Notes under the pieces: model-generated
The model's database searches: none
Seen by the model: the letters and a program-made list of their open reading frames with translations, nothing else
What the model was told of the DNA's origin: nothing
Assembly (NCBI GenBank): GCA_004356105.1
Contig: SMYC01000259.1
Location: 1-38,157 of the forward strand
Direction: 5' to 3'
Source: Acidobacteriota bacterium
GTDB taxonomy: Bacteria > Acidobacteriota > Vicinamibacteria > Marinacidobacterales > SMYC01
DNA: 38,157 nucleotides
Translations under genes and position numbers: made by a program
Shown here: positions 30,053 through 38,157 of the stretch, one piece after another
Layout: every line of letters begins with the position of its first letter
Numbering within the stretch: the first letter of the stretch is position 1

Positions 30053-31969
30053 CTAGCAAAATGCTGAGGCTTTTTGGGCGAGCTCTTCCCACTCCACGTA
30101 GAGAGCTTTGAGTTGGGCTTTGAGGTCTTCGTGCGTCTTGACGACGCCGGCGGCCGCCTGATCGTCATCGTAGAATCCCGCAACGGACATGCGGCCCTCG
30201 AGGCTGTCGATGCCGATCTCCGTTTCCGAGATGGTCGTCTCTATCTCCTCGAGCCTCTCCTGGATCGCGCGCGCCTTGTTCTTGGAAAGAGCTTTGCCCT
30301 CGGCGGGAACTTTTGACGGGACGGGCTCTTCGATGATCTCTTTCTTCACGGCAACGGGCGCCTCGAGCTGGGCGTCTTTCGCACGTATGAAATCCGGATA
30401 GCCTCCCCAGTGCACGTGTATGTGGCCGTCGGCGATCTCCGCGACTTTGGTCGAGAGCTGATCGAGAAGGTATCGATCATGCGAGACGAAAACGAGCGTA
30501 CCTTTATAGGCCCGGAGAGCCTCGAGAAGGATCTGTTTCGAGTCGAGGTCGAGATGGTTGCTGGGCTCGTCGAGGAGCAGCACGTTCGCAGGGCGAAGCA
30601 GCATGCGCGCGAGCGCGAGTCGGCTCTTCTCGCCACCGGAGAGCACTTTCACTTTCTTATCGACGTCATCGCCGTGGAAGAGAAAGGCGCCCAGAAGACT
30701 TCGAAGTCGCGGGATCATTTCGGTGGGAGCGCCGTCTGTCATGTTCTCGAGGACGGTGCGCTCTTCGTCTAGGTCGTAGCGATCTTGGCTGAAGTAGCCC
30801 GTCTTGACGTTATGTCCGAGACGGAGCTTTCCGGAGTCGAGGTCTTCGATCTCCGCGAGCAAGCGCATGAGCGTGGACTTTCCAACACCGTTCGGTCCGA
30901 CGAGAGCCATGCGCTCTCCGCGCTCGACGAGAAGGTTCGCTCCTTCGAAGACATGATTGTCGCCGTAGCTCTTGTGAATGTTCTCGAGCTCGAGCACGAC
31001 ACGACCGGAGCGCTCGACTTCCGGTAGCCGAAGCCGCATCAGCTTGCGTTCGGGAGGGACTTCGATCTTCTCCATCTTCTCGAGCATCTTGACGCGGCTT
31101 TGGACTTGCTTTGCCTTCGTCGCCTTGTAGCGGAACTTATTGATGAATCGCTCTGTCTTTTCGATTTCTTCTTTCTGGCGCGCAGCTTTCGCGCGAAGCT
31201 CCGCGAGGCTGTTTGCCCGCGTCTCGAGGAACGTGCTGTAGTTGCCGGTGTAGTCGACGAGTCGCCGGCGATCGATGTCGGTAATGCGCGTCGCGACCTG
31301 GTCGATAAAATAGCGGTCATGGGAGACGAGCACGATCGCGTGCGGGTAGTTGGCCAGGTAGTCCTCGAGCCAATTGCGGGCTTCGAGGTCGAGATGGTTG
31401 GTGGGCTCGTCGAGAAGGAGAAGATTCGGCTGCGACAAAAGAAGCTTGGCGAGAGCGATGCGCATTTGCCAGCCGCCGCTGAACGTCTCCGTGGGGAGGT
31501 CGAGCTCTTCTGTCTTGAAACCGAGGCCCAGAAGAACTTCTTCCGCCCGGCTTTCGATGCTGAAGCCGCCGCGCCGATCCCACTCGTCGCGGCACTCGCC
31601 GTAGCGCTCGAGAATGCGCTCATGCGAAGCATTTTCGGCATCGACCGCGCCCATCTGCTCTTCGAGCTCCCTCATCTCTTCGCCCATGGCGAGAAGCTTT
31701 TCGAACGCGGTGAGCGTTTCTGCTCGAAGGGTTTTGCCGCTATGGGCGAGCCCTTCCTGCGGCAGATAGCCTATTGTCGTGCCGCGTGGGGTCGAGACTT
31801 TCCCGCTATCCGGCGATTCGCTGCGCAAAATTATGCGCAAGAGCGTCGTCTTGCCCGACCCGTTCGGGCCAGCAAGGGCGACGCGGTCGCCATCGGACAC
31901 GTTCCACGTGACGTCGTCGAACAGAACGCGGCCCGCGTAAGCTTTGGTCAGGCTTTGGATTTGAAGCAT
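30053..31969 (-). CDS. ABC-F family ATPase (ribosome-associated)
   Basis: A 638-residue protein with two ABC domains and no membrane part, the ABC-F plan of ribosome E-site factors. Domain 1 has Walker A GPNGSGKTT, signature SGGWQMR and Walker B LLLLDEPTNHLDLEA. A 70-residue charged helical linker with NKFRYKATKAKQVQSRVKML follows. Domain 2 has GPNGVGKST, SGGEKSR and LLLDEPSNHLDLDS. The C-terminal 90 residues are a coiled coil (about 550-638), as in Uup/YheS-like members. The ATG at 31969 is used; the ORF extends 102 codons upstream antisense to the next gene, which is not credible. Housekeeping translation or antibiotic-protection subfamilies cannot be distinguished here. Confidence 0.94.
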   Translation of the reverse strand: MLQIQSLTKAYAGRVLFDDVTWNVSDGDRVALAGPNGSGKTTLLRIILRSESPDSGKVSTPRGTTIGYLPQEGLAHSGKTLRAETLTAFEKLLAMGEEMRELEEQMGAVDAENASHERILERYGECRDEWDRRGGFSIESRAEEVLLGLGFKTEELDLPTETFSGGWQMRIALAKLLLSQPNLLLLDEPTNHLDLEARNWLEDYLANYPHAIVLVSHDRYFIDQVATRITDIDRRRLVDYTGNYSTFLETRANSLAELRAKAARQKEEIEKTERFINKFRYKATKAKQVQSRVKMLEKMEKIEVPPERKLMRLRLPEVERSGRVVLELENIHKSYGDNHVFEGANLLVERGERMALVGPNGVGKSTLMRLLAEIEDLDSGKLRLGHNVKTGYFSQDRYDLDEERTVLENMTDGAPTEMIPRLRSLLGAFLFHGDDVDKKVKVLSGGEKSRLALARMLLRPANVLLLDEPSNHLDLDSKQILLEALRAYKGTLVFVSHDRYLLDQLSTKVAEIADGHIHVHWGGYPDFIRAKDAQLEAPVAVKKEIIEEPVPSKVPAEGKALSKNKARAIQERLEEIETTISETEIGIDSLEGRMSVAGFYDDDQAAAGVVKTHEDLKAQLKALYVEWEELAQKASAFC

Positions 31970-31996
31970 GTCACACACAAAAAAAAGGCCCGGCCC

Positions 31997-32027
31997 TTGC
32001 GAGCCGAGACGTTTCTCGCAATATACT
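31997..32027 (+). promoter_or_regulatory. Putative promoter of the TPR/FG-GAP gene
   Basis: TTGCGA (31997-32002) and TATACT (32022-32027) with 19 nt between lie in the 88-bp divergent gap before the gene at 32058. The -10 match is good, the -35 fair and the spacing long. An A-run lies just upstream. Confidence 0.35.
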
Positions 32028-32057
32028 AGCGTGAAAACGGAGAGTCGAAGGCGAGAT

Positions 32058-35000
32058 ATGAAACAACCTCTGCAAGTCGTTGTCCTGGCGCTTTTTACAG
32101 TGGGTGTCGGTCTCCCAATAGCACCCCCGGAGACGTGGGCCAGACAGAGCGCCGAAGCGACTGCCCAAGCCAATCGCGGCGTCGCCCTGCTCGAACAATT
32201 TCGCTTTATGGAAGCCATCGAAGCTTTTGAAGCCGTCGTTGCGCTCGAGCCGAACGGGGCGGAGGGACACATCAATCTCGGGATCGCCTATTTCAACGAA
32301 CGCGACTTCGAGAAAGCCCTCGCGTCGTTCGAGCAGGCCCGCGAGCTCGATGCCTCGAGTCCCTACGTTCACTACAATCTCGGGCTCGTTCACAAGCTGC
32401 AGGGCGAAACGGAGCAAGCGGTGGCGGCGTTTACGCGCGTGCTCAAGATCGATCCAGTCGACTCGATGACGCACTATTACCTCGGTACGCTCTACGCCAA
32501 TCTTGGTCGGCTCGAAGAGGCAGAGGCCACCTTGCGGCGCACGATCGAGCTCCAGCCGAACAACGAGTCCGCGCATTTCAGCCTCGGGAATATTCTCATC
32601 CGACAAGGCCGGCGCGACGAGGGGCGCGCCGAGCTTCTCGTTTTTCAAGATCTGAAGCGAAACTTTGCGGGAGAGGGGACGTCGGCGGGTCTCCAATATA
32701 CCGAGCTCGGAAAATATGCCGAAGCCGTGGAAGGGGTGAAGGATCTGCTTCAACCGATGACTCGGGAGCGCACAACCGAGACCTCACTGCGTTTCGTCGA
32801 AGCGACCCAAGGCGCCGGCCTTTCTCTCCCTGCGCTCGAAGCTTACGAAGCACTTCCCGAACGCCTCGACGTTTCCGAGTACACACTCGAGTGGATTCGG
32901 GATAGAGCGCTCCCCCGGCTCGGGACGGGTCTTGCCTTTCGCGATCTCGATGGCGATGACGATCCCGACATCCTGTTCGTTAGGAGCGGGGCTCCGGTCT
33001 TTCTGAGGAACACGAATGGCCGTTTCGAAGCCGTCGCGGCGAGCGGGCTTCCCCACGAAGGCCATTTCGTCGGCGTCGTCGTAGGCGACGTGGACAACGA
33101 CCTCGACGGAGACGTCTACCTCACGGGCGCAGGACCGAACGCGCTCTACCTCAACGACGGCAGCGGACATTTTACGCTCTCCGAGGACGAAACCGTACGC
33201 GGCGACGACGTGTCGGTAAGCGCGACCTTTGCCGATATCGATCACGACGGCGACCTCGATCTCTACGTCGCAAACTACCTTTCGCGCCAAGCGCCTGAGA
33301 ACGTGGACGTGCTCATACTCCCCGACGGACTTCCTGGAGCGCCCAATCGCATGTATCAGAACAACGGTGACGGATCGTTTACCGAGATCTCGAGCGAGAC
33401 CGGCACCGATGGTGGCGCGCGCAGAAGCCTCGGCGCGGTCTTTTCCGATCTAGATAACGATCGCGACATCGATTTCGTCGTCGTCAATGACGGATCGCCC
33501 GTACTCGCGTTCTCGAACGATCGCGTCGGGACTTTTACGGAAAGCTCGCGGGTTTGGGGGCTCGAGACGAGCTCGCGAATGCGCGGGCTGGACTCGGCGG
33601 ATTTCGATCGGGACGGAAGCTTCGATCTGTTCCTGACATCGGAAGGCGCCGCTTTGAACAGTCTCTTGCGAGGGCCGGCCCGGTCTGGGTTCCGCCCCGA
33701 CGTGCTCTCACCGGGGCTTCTCGCCGCGGGCGCGCCAGGGGCACGCTACGGTGCGAGCTTCATCGATGCAGATAACGACGGCGATTTGGATTTGCTCGTT
33801 GTCGTCAACGAAGCGGAGGCGCTCGTTGCTTATTATGAGAGCACGCCGAACGGCTATGTGCGTGCGCTTTCACTTCAGGTAGTTCAGACCCCGGTGGAAG
33901 GAGAAGGCCGCGCCTTAGCACTTGCCGATGTGGACGGCGACGGTGATGTGGACGTGGTCGTCGCCACCGACCTCGGAGAGCTCGTCTATTTTCGCAACGA
34001 TGGCGGCAACGAGAAAGGCTTCCTCCGCATCCGGGCGCGCGGACTGCGCAGCAATCGCGATGGGCTCGGTGCGAAAGTCGAGGTCAAAGCCGGCGCAGTC
34101 AGTACGAAGCGCGAGGTGCGCTCCTCGAGCGGCTATTTTTCGCAGAACGAGCTCCCGCTTCATTTCGGTCTCGGAGACAGCCCGCGCGCGGACTATGTGC
34201 GTTTTCTCTGGCCGGGAGGCGTCAAGCAAATCGAGATGGAGCTCGAGAGCGGTCAGACGGCTTCGATCGAGGAGCTCAACCGCAAGGGCACTTCGTGCCC
34301 GATTCTCTATGCGTGGGATGGTGAGAAGATCCGATTCGTGACGGACTTTCTCGGAGGGAGCGCGTTCGGAAATCTCCACGCTCGGAACAAGTACAACTAT
34401 CCCGATACGGCCGAGACCGTCAAGATGGAGCCCTTCCCTCTCGTCGCTCGCGACGGGCGCTTTGAGATGCGCTGGGTCAATCAGCTCGAAGAAGTCCTCA
34501 TCTACGATCGGGCTTCCCTTGTCGTCGTCGATCACCCCAAGGAGCTCGACGTCTTCCCGAACGAGCGTCTCATGCCTGGGCCGCCTTACCCCGAAGACCG
34601 CCTCTACGCCGTGGCGGAGATGCGCGCGGTCGCGCGCGCCGTCGATCATCGAGGCAAAGATGTCACTGCCCTCATCGCGGAGAAAGATCGCCTCTATCCC
34701 GACGGCTTCGAGCTTCTCGAATTCAAGGGCTACGCGGAAGAGCATGCATTGACGCTCGACCTGGGTGCTCTCGAGCCCGGCGAGAGCTACGTGCTGCTCT
34801 TATATGGCTGGGTCGACTATGCTGATTCGAGCTCGAACCTCGCTGCATCCCAGGCGGGCGTCACCTTGGTGACGCCTTATCTCGAAGTCGGCGACGCTGC
34901 AGGGAATTTCGAGATGGGTCTCGCGCAAATGGGTTTCCCCGCAGGGCTGCCGAAAACCATGCTCGTCGATCTCTCAGCTATCGTGACGCCCGAGAAGAAT

Positions 35001-35591
35001 CACGTGCGTATCGTAACGAGCATGCGCCTCCATTGGGATCAGATCCTCGTGGCCAAGCACGTTGCAACCGACGGTGACACGTTGCGGGTGACGGAGCTCG
35101 ACGCCGCGACCGCGGATTTGAGATTCACCGGATACCCCGCGCCCTTCAACCCGGACGGGCGGTCCCCATCGCTCTATACGTACGACCAAATTCTGGAAAC
35201 AGAGCTCTTTGGCGCGCACGAAGGCTACTACACGCGCTACGGTGACGTGCGTCCTCTCGTCGCCGCCATCGACGATCAATACGTCATCACCCATCACGGT
35301 GACGAGCTTCGTTTGACGTTCGAGGCGTCGGAGCTTCCCGAGCTGCCCGATGGCTGGACGCGAAGCTTTCTCGCCTTCGCGGACGGCTTCGGAAAGGACA
35401 TGGATCTCAACTCCGCGCGGCCCAATCGTATCGAGCCTTTGCCGTTTCACGACATGACCTCCTATCCGTATCCCGAAGATGAATCCTTTCCGGATTCCGA
35501 GCTTCATCGCCGGTACAACACACGCTATGTCGGTCCGGATGGCGCCAACCCGTTTGCACCGCGTAGAAAGACCAGGACGTCTGTTCAGTAG
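32058..35591 (+). CDS. Exported TPR + FG-GAP/VCBS + UnbV protein
   Basis: A 1177-residue exported protein. The signal peptide is about 1-28 (hydrophobic VVVLALFTVGVGLPIAPP). TPR repeats fill about 35-200; LEQFRFMEAIEAFEAVVALE is the first and LDASSPYVHYNLGLVHKLQG a later one. From about 290 to 640 there are at least seven FG-GAP-type calcium loops of the D-x-D-x-D/N-G-x-x-D kind (FRDLDGDDDPDILF, ADVDGDGDVDVVVATD). An UnbV/ASPIC domain follows (about 667-740; GLGAKVEVKAG, SSGYFSQNELPLHFGLG). The last 430 residues are a further large domain with a conserved opening (ILYAWDGEKIRFVTDFLGGS) common in Acidobacteriota proteins of this type but of unknown function. GGCGAG precedes the ATG at 32058. 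It ends 4 nt before the hydrolase gene. Confidence 0.93.
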   Translation: MKQPLQVVVLALFTVGVGLPIAPPETWARQSAEATAQANRGVALLEQFRFMEAIEAFEAVVALEPNGAEGHINLGIAYFNERDFEKALASFEQARELDASSPYVHYNLGLVHKLQGETEQAVAAFTRVLKIDPVDSMTHYYLGTLYANLGRLEEAEATLRRTIELQPNNESAHFSLGNILIRQGRRDEGRAELLVFQDLKRNFAGEGTSAGLQYTELGKYAEAVEGVKDLLQPMTRERTTETSLRFVEATQGAGLSLPALEAYEALPERLDVSEYTLEWIRDRALPRLGTGLAFRDLDGDDDPDILFVRSGAPVFLRNTNGRFEAVAASGLPHEGHFVGVVVGDVDNDLDGDVYLTGAGPNALYLNDGSGHFTLSEDETVRGDDVSVSATFADIDHDGDLDLYVANYLSRQAPENVDVLILPDGLPGAPNRMYQNNGDGSFTEISSETGTDGGARRSLGAVFSDLDNDRDIDFVVVNDGSPVLAFSNDRVGTFTESSRVWGLETSSRMRGLDSADFDRDGSFDLFLTSEGAALNSLLRGPARSGFRPDVLSPGLLAAGAPGARYGASFIDADNDGDLDLLVVVNEAEALVAYYESTPNGYVRALSLQVVQTPVEGEGRALALADVDGDGDVDVVVATDLGELVYFRNDGGNEKGFLRIRARGLRSNRDGLGAKVEVKAGAVSTKREVRSSSGYFSQNELPLHFGLGDSPRADYVRFLWPGGVKQIEMELESGQTASIEELNRKGTSCPILYAWDGEKIRFVTDFLGGSAFGNLHARNKYNYPDTAETVKMEPFPLVARDGRFEMRWVNQLEEVLIYDRASLVVVDHPKELDVFPNERLMPGPPYPEDRLYAVAEMRAVARAVDHRGKDVTALIAEKDRLYPDGFELLEFKGYAEEHALTLDLGALEPGESYVLLLYGWVDYADSSSNLAASQAGVTLVTPYLEVGDAAGNFEMGLAQMGFPAGLPKTMLVDLSAIVTPEKNHVRIVTSMRLHWDQILVAKHVATDGDTLRVTELDAATADLRFTGYPAPFNPDGRSPSLYTYDQILETELFGAHEGYYTRYGDVRPLVAAIDDQYVITHHGDELRLTFEASELPELPDGWTRSFLAFADGFGKDMDLNSARPNRIEPLPFHDMTSYPYPEDESFPDSELHRRYNTRYVGPDGANPFAPRRKTRTSVQ

Positions 35592-35595
35592 CCAG

Positions 35596-37413
35596 ATGCC
35601 AAGAAACACGGTCGCACTCGTCCTGATGCTCTTTGTGTCGAGTGGCGCCTGCCGCGACAAGGCACCCGCCGCGCCACCCCGGGACTTGATGGACGAGACC
35701 TATCTTGTGTTCTCTCCCGGCGGTGACGAGGATTTGGTGTCGCCGGTCGCGCTCAACGGCGAAAGCCGCCCCGCACTCATCGCAAGAACGCCAGCAGAGT
35801 TCCGTTATCGCGTGCGAGTCCCGGAGCGGGCAATGCTGAGCTTCGCTCTCGGAATTCTGCAAGCGCCGGGAACGACCAGCGCCGAGTCACTACCGGGCAA
35901 CCGCATGCGCTTCGAGGTGCGGGCCGGCGAGGACGGGCCAGACGAGCTTCTCTTCGAGCGCGAGATCCACGTGGCGCGTCGTGGGCAATGGATCGAGCAG
36001 CAAGTCGATCTGCGCAAGCTATCCGGGCGCGAAGTGTGGCTCGTGTTCCGTTCGTCCTTTCCCGGCGCGGAAGATCGGGAGGAGCCGCTCCCCCTTATCG
36101 GTGTTTTCGGAGACCCGGTGCTTCATGACCGCGCGCGATTTCGCGAAGGACGGGGGGTCGTCCTCGTGTCCATCGACACGTTGCGGCGCGACCACATGAG
36201 CGTCTACGGATATCCCCGCAAGACGACGCCCGGGCTCGAGGCGTTTGCGTCGGAAGCGATCGTGTTCGACGACGCGGTTAGCACGTCCTCGTGGACACTC
36301 CCAGCTCATGCATCGCTATTCACATCGACCTATCCGAGCGTTCACGGCGCCGTGAACTTGAACGTCGGGCTCTCACGCTCCTGGCCCAATCTCGCGACGC
36401 TCCTCCAAGAGCGGGGTTTTACAACCCAGGCGATGGTGACCCACGTCTATCTCGCCGCCAAATACGGCTTCGATGAAGGCTTCGATCGCCATCAATATTT
36501 GCCGGAGACCCGCGCGGAAGAGGTCACCAATCGCGCCGTGCGTTTCTTGTCGGCCATGGGCGACCGGGACTTCTTCCTCTTCGTTCACTACTACGATCCT
36601 CATTGGCATTACGACCCGCCGCCACCCTACGACACAGAGTTCGATCCATCCTATGAGGGCGAGGTGTCAGGTATATGGTGGGATTTCAAAGAGCTCGACG
36701 CGGACGAGGTCGATGCGCGCGATCTCCGTCACATCAAAGCGCTCTATGACGGTGAGATTCTCTATACCGACCGACATGTCGAGCGCCTCTTTCGCGAGAT
36801 GAAGTCGCTCGGGATCTTCGACAAGAGTATCATCGTCGTGACTTCGGATCACGGGGAGGAGTTTCTCGAGCACGGCCAATGGGAGCACCAGAAGACACTC
36901 TATGAAGAGCTGCTTCGCATCCCACTACTCGTGAAGCTCCCGAACGGCAAAGAGAGCGGCCGGCGTGTTTCCGAGCAGGTGTCGCTCGTCGACATAGCAC
37001 CCACGATTCTCGAAGCGCTCTCGGTGCCACGGCCGCCTTCATTCAAAGGCCGGAGCTTGTTCGAGCTATTGGGCGCCGCGCCACGAAGCGGGGGGCGGGA
37101 AGCGTGGTCCGAGACGGAGCACACCATCGACGATTCTCACAAGCTGTCACTGCGACTCGGCGCGGAAGGCCGAAAGGCGATTTTCAGCCTGAGGGATGGT
37201 CACGTCGATGTCGAGCTTTTCGACCTCGCCCGCGACCCCAATGAGCTCCGCCCCACCGCCACCAACGACGAAACGCGCGAAGCTTTCGAAAAACGCCTCG
37301 AGCTATATCTGCGTGACATGGCGGGGGCGCGCGAAGGCAATCGAGATAATCCGGCCGTCGAGCTCGATCCCGAAGAGCGGGAACGACTTCGGTCTTTAGG
37401 CTACATCCGATAG
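35596..37413 (+). CDS. Sulfatase-fold lipoprotein hydrolase, Thr nucleophile
   Basis: A 605-residue protein of the alkaline-phosphatase/sulfatase superfamily. A short hydrophobic N-terminus ends in SSGAC (Cys19), a possible lipobox. Residues about 35-180 are a beta-rich extra domain. The hydrolase domain starts at VVLVSIDTLRRDHMSVYGYP (metal Asp194) and has SSWTLPAHASLFTSTYPSVH, where Thr234 occupies the sulfatase C/S-x-P-S-R position. The later metal site is VVTSDHGEEFLEHGQWEHQ (Asp418, His419). Lacking Cys or Ser in that box, it would not form formylglycine, so phosphatase- or phosphotransferase-like chemistry is as likely as sulfate hydrolysis. The ATG at 35596 lies 4 nt after the upstream stop, so it is co-transcribed with the TPR/propeller protein. 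Confidence 0.9.
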   Translation: MPRNTVALVLMLFVSSGACRDKAPAAPPRDLMDETYLVFSPGGDEDLVSPVALNGESRPALIARTPAEFRYRVRVPERAMLSFALGILQAPGTTSAESLPGNRMRFEVRAGEDGPDELLFEREIHVARRGQWIEQQVDLRKLSGREVWLVFRSSFPGAEDREEPLPLIGVFGDPVLHDRARFREGRGVVLVSIDTLRRDHMSVYGYPRKTTPGLEAFASEAIVFDDAVSTSSWTLPAHASLFTSTYPSVHGAVNLNVGLSRSWPNLATLLQERGFTTQAMVTHVYLAAKYGFDEGFDRHQYLPETRAEEVTNRAVRFLSAMGDRDFFLFVHYYDPHWHYDPPPPYDTEFDPSYEGEVSGIWWDFKELDADEVDARDLRHIKALYDGEILYTDRHVERLFREMKSLGIFDKSIIVVTSDHGEEFLEHGQWEHQKTLYEELLRIPLLVKLPNGKESGRRVSEQVSLVDIAPTILEALSVPRPPSFKGRSLFELLGAAPRSGGREAWSETEHTIDDSHKLSLRLGAEGRKAIFSLRDGHVDVELFDLARDPNELRPTATNDETREAFEKRLELYLRDMAGAREGNRDNPAVELDPEERERLRSLGYIR

Positions 37414-37481
37414 TCTGGCAAGAAAGGACACTCGAATTTTTTCCTTGTTTTTGCCGCGGGTTTGATATTCTGTAGCCGGGT

Positions 37482-37497
37482 GGTGTCATTGGACACC
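37482..37497. promoter_or_regulatory. GGTGTC-N4-GACACC palindrome, possible operator
   Basis: A perfect 6-bp inverted repeat around ATTG lies 41 bp upstream of the gene at 37538. Its core GTGTCATTGGACAC differs at two of 14 positions from GTGTTTTTGGACAC inside the 66-bp repeats (49-62 and 5400-5413). No T-run follows, so a protein-binding site is likelier than a terminator. Confidence 0.45.
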
Positions 37498-37537
37498 GTC
37501 GGGAATACGCGTTGAACGATTCTTACTGGATGCCTGA

Positions 37538-38047
37538 ATGGACGACGAGAGATTTCGCGTACGTAGCGAACTTTATCGTTTGCTTCTCGATGAAGAAGCA
37601 GGTACTGCATCGGCGCTCGTCCCTCGCATGCTCGCGGATCCCGATTCACTAACTCCCGAAATTCGCTGGTGCCTCTTCTACTTGATTCGTGGGATCGGCT
37701 ACCTTGCCGGGCGCAATCACCTTTTCGGTCAAGACGGCCTTCTCGACACACTCTCCGAAGAGTTCGAGGTGGCGCGGTTGAGGACTCAGCGTCTAGACAA
37801 TTTGTGGTCCGGGATCGTTCAAGAAGACCCCAATCACTGGATGCAGCGCTACGAATCGACGGAAGTCCACTATTCGCTCGAGGAGCTCGACTGGCTCAAC
37901 GAGCTGCTCGGCCGTTTATGGGAAGTGGAGCGTCAGCGACTCGCCCTCGAAGAGCCGCCCTTGCAGCCCCTCGTGCTCCGCAAGCGCCTCGTCGGCGCGG
38001 GACAGCAACAGAACCGCCTGGCCAATTCGTTGCTCCGCCTCAACTAG
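37538..38047 (+). CDS. Hypothetical protein (169 aa)
   Basis: Unrecognised, mostly helical, acidic protein. It has no signal peptide or membrane helix. Recognisable features are the Trp/Tyr-rich segment IRWCLFYLIRGIGYLAGRNH and LWEVERQRLALEEP, plus a basic C-terminal tail. The ATG at 37538 has no strong ribosome-binding site, but the frame runs without interruption and codon use resembles its neighbours. It is preceded by the palindrome at 37482-37497. The cytoplasmic helical character could suit a regulatory or structural role; I cannot say more. Confidence 0.7.
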   Translation: MDDERFRVRSELYRLLLDEEAGTASALVPRMLADPDSLTPEIRWCLFYLIRGIGYLAGRNHLFGQDGLLDTLSEEFEVARLRTQRLDNLWSGIVQEDPNHWMQRYESTEVHYSLEELDWLNELLGRLWEVERQRLALEEPPLQPLVLRKRLVGAGQQQNRLANSLLRLN

Positions 38048-38048
38048 A

Positions 38049-38088
38049 CCCTAGTATTAGGGACTGGTGCTCCCGGACATCGTCCGGG
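38049..38088. terminator. Two consecutive hairpins downstream of the last gene
   Basis: CCCTA-GTAT-TAGGG (38049-38062) and CCCGGAC-ATC-GTCCGGG (38072-38088) lie directly after the stop at 38047. The second is a GC-rich 7-bp stem. No T-run follows, so termination is possible but not shown. The remaining 69 bases show nothing further except a possible ATG at the very end. Confidence 0.45.
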
Positions 38089-38157
38089 ACTTCGTTTGCA
38101 ACTTGCCGCCTAACTAAGGCATTCTATTTCTAAGCGACCGAGAACCAACACGATGTA

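Noticed and set aside
1..38157. CRISPR arrays, tRNA or rRNA genes, replication origin
   Set aside because: No regularly spaced 25-40 bp repeats, no cloverleaf with a conserved T-loop and no rRNA-like blocks were seen; the tandem arrays present have 7- and 9-nt periods only.

Overview
The window reads as a chromosomal segment of a GC-rich, Gram-negative-type bacterium. I infer Acidobacteriota from family content: an 831-residue MacB/FtsX-type orphan permease of the kind greatly expanded in that phylum, a TPR/FG-GAP/UnbV secreted protein, the remnant of a Ser/Thr kinase with TolB-like beta-propeller repeats, and an HNH endonuclease relic. No rRNA, tRNA, CRISPR array or phage module is visible, so the taxonomic call is inference.

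Layout. 1-5420: the permease, then a stretch of mobile-element debris. This holds an orphan IS end that abuts the permease stop codon, a complete but frameshifted IS5-type element, a truncated integrase-type transposase and two small unrecognised genes. A 66-bp repeat (60/66 identical) lies at both edges of this stretch. 5433-8502: a leftward three-gene unit (coiled-coil protein and two GT4 glycosyltransferases) probably making a surface glycan. 8974-9951: a sigma-70 family factor with its own perfect terminator. 10048-12263: M20 peptidase diverging from a YjbQ/O-methyltransferase pair. 12281-16937: a tightly packed leftward operon of a membrane-anchored peptide-type binding protein, a sensor histidine kinase and an NtrC-type sigma-54 activator. 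17031-17942: a PhzF-like enzyme.

18237-23376 is a second decay zone. It has a gutted Ser/Thr kinase gene, an intact polytopic membrane protein, a Phd/ParE-type toxin-antitoxin pair, small duplicated pieces of the two neighbouring membrane-protein genes, heptamer repeats, near-identical palindromes, and an HNH endonuclease pseudogene carrying a small palindromic insertion. 23379-29423 holds a lipid kinase of the diacylglycerol-kinase family, two more large membrane proteins of probable GT-C type, a YkgJ-like Cys-cluster protein and RNase HI. 29457-31969 is an ABC-F ATPase followed by a lipoprotein. 32058-37413 is a two-gene exported unit: a 1177-residue TPR + calcium-loop propeller + UnbV protein and a sulfatase-fold lipoprotein with Thr at the usual nucleophile position. 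An unrecognised 169-residue protein closes the window.

How they may work together: the GT4 pair, the GT-C-like membrane proteins and the lipid kinase suggest envelope glycolipid or glycan assembly. The binding-protein/kinase/NtrC operon looks like a self-contained extracytoplasmic sensing circuit. The large TPR/FG-GAP protein and its hydrolase partner look like an exported pair of unknown substrate. The best candidates for under-described biology are the binding-protein/kinase/NtrC operon, the TPR-propeller/hydrolase pair, and the repeat families that mark the decay zones.
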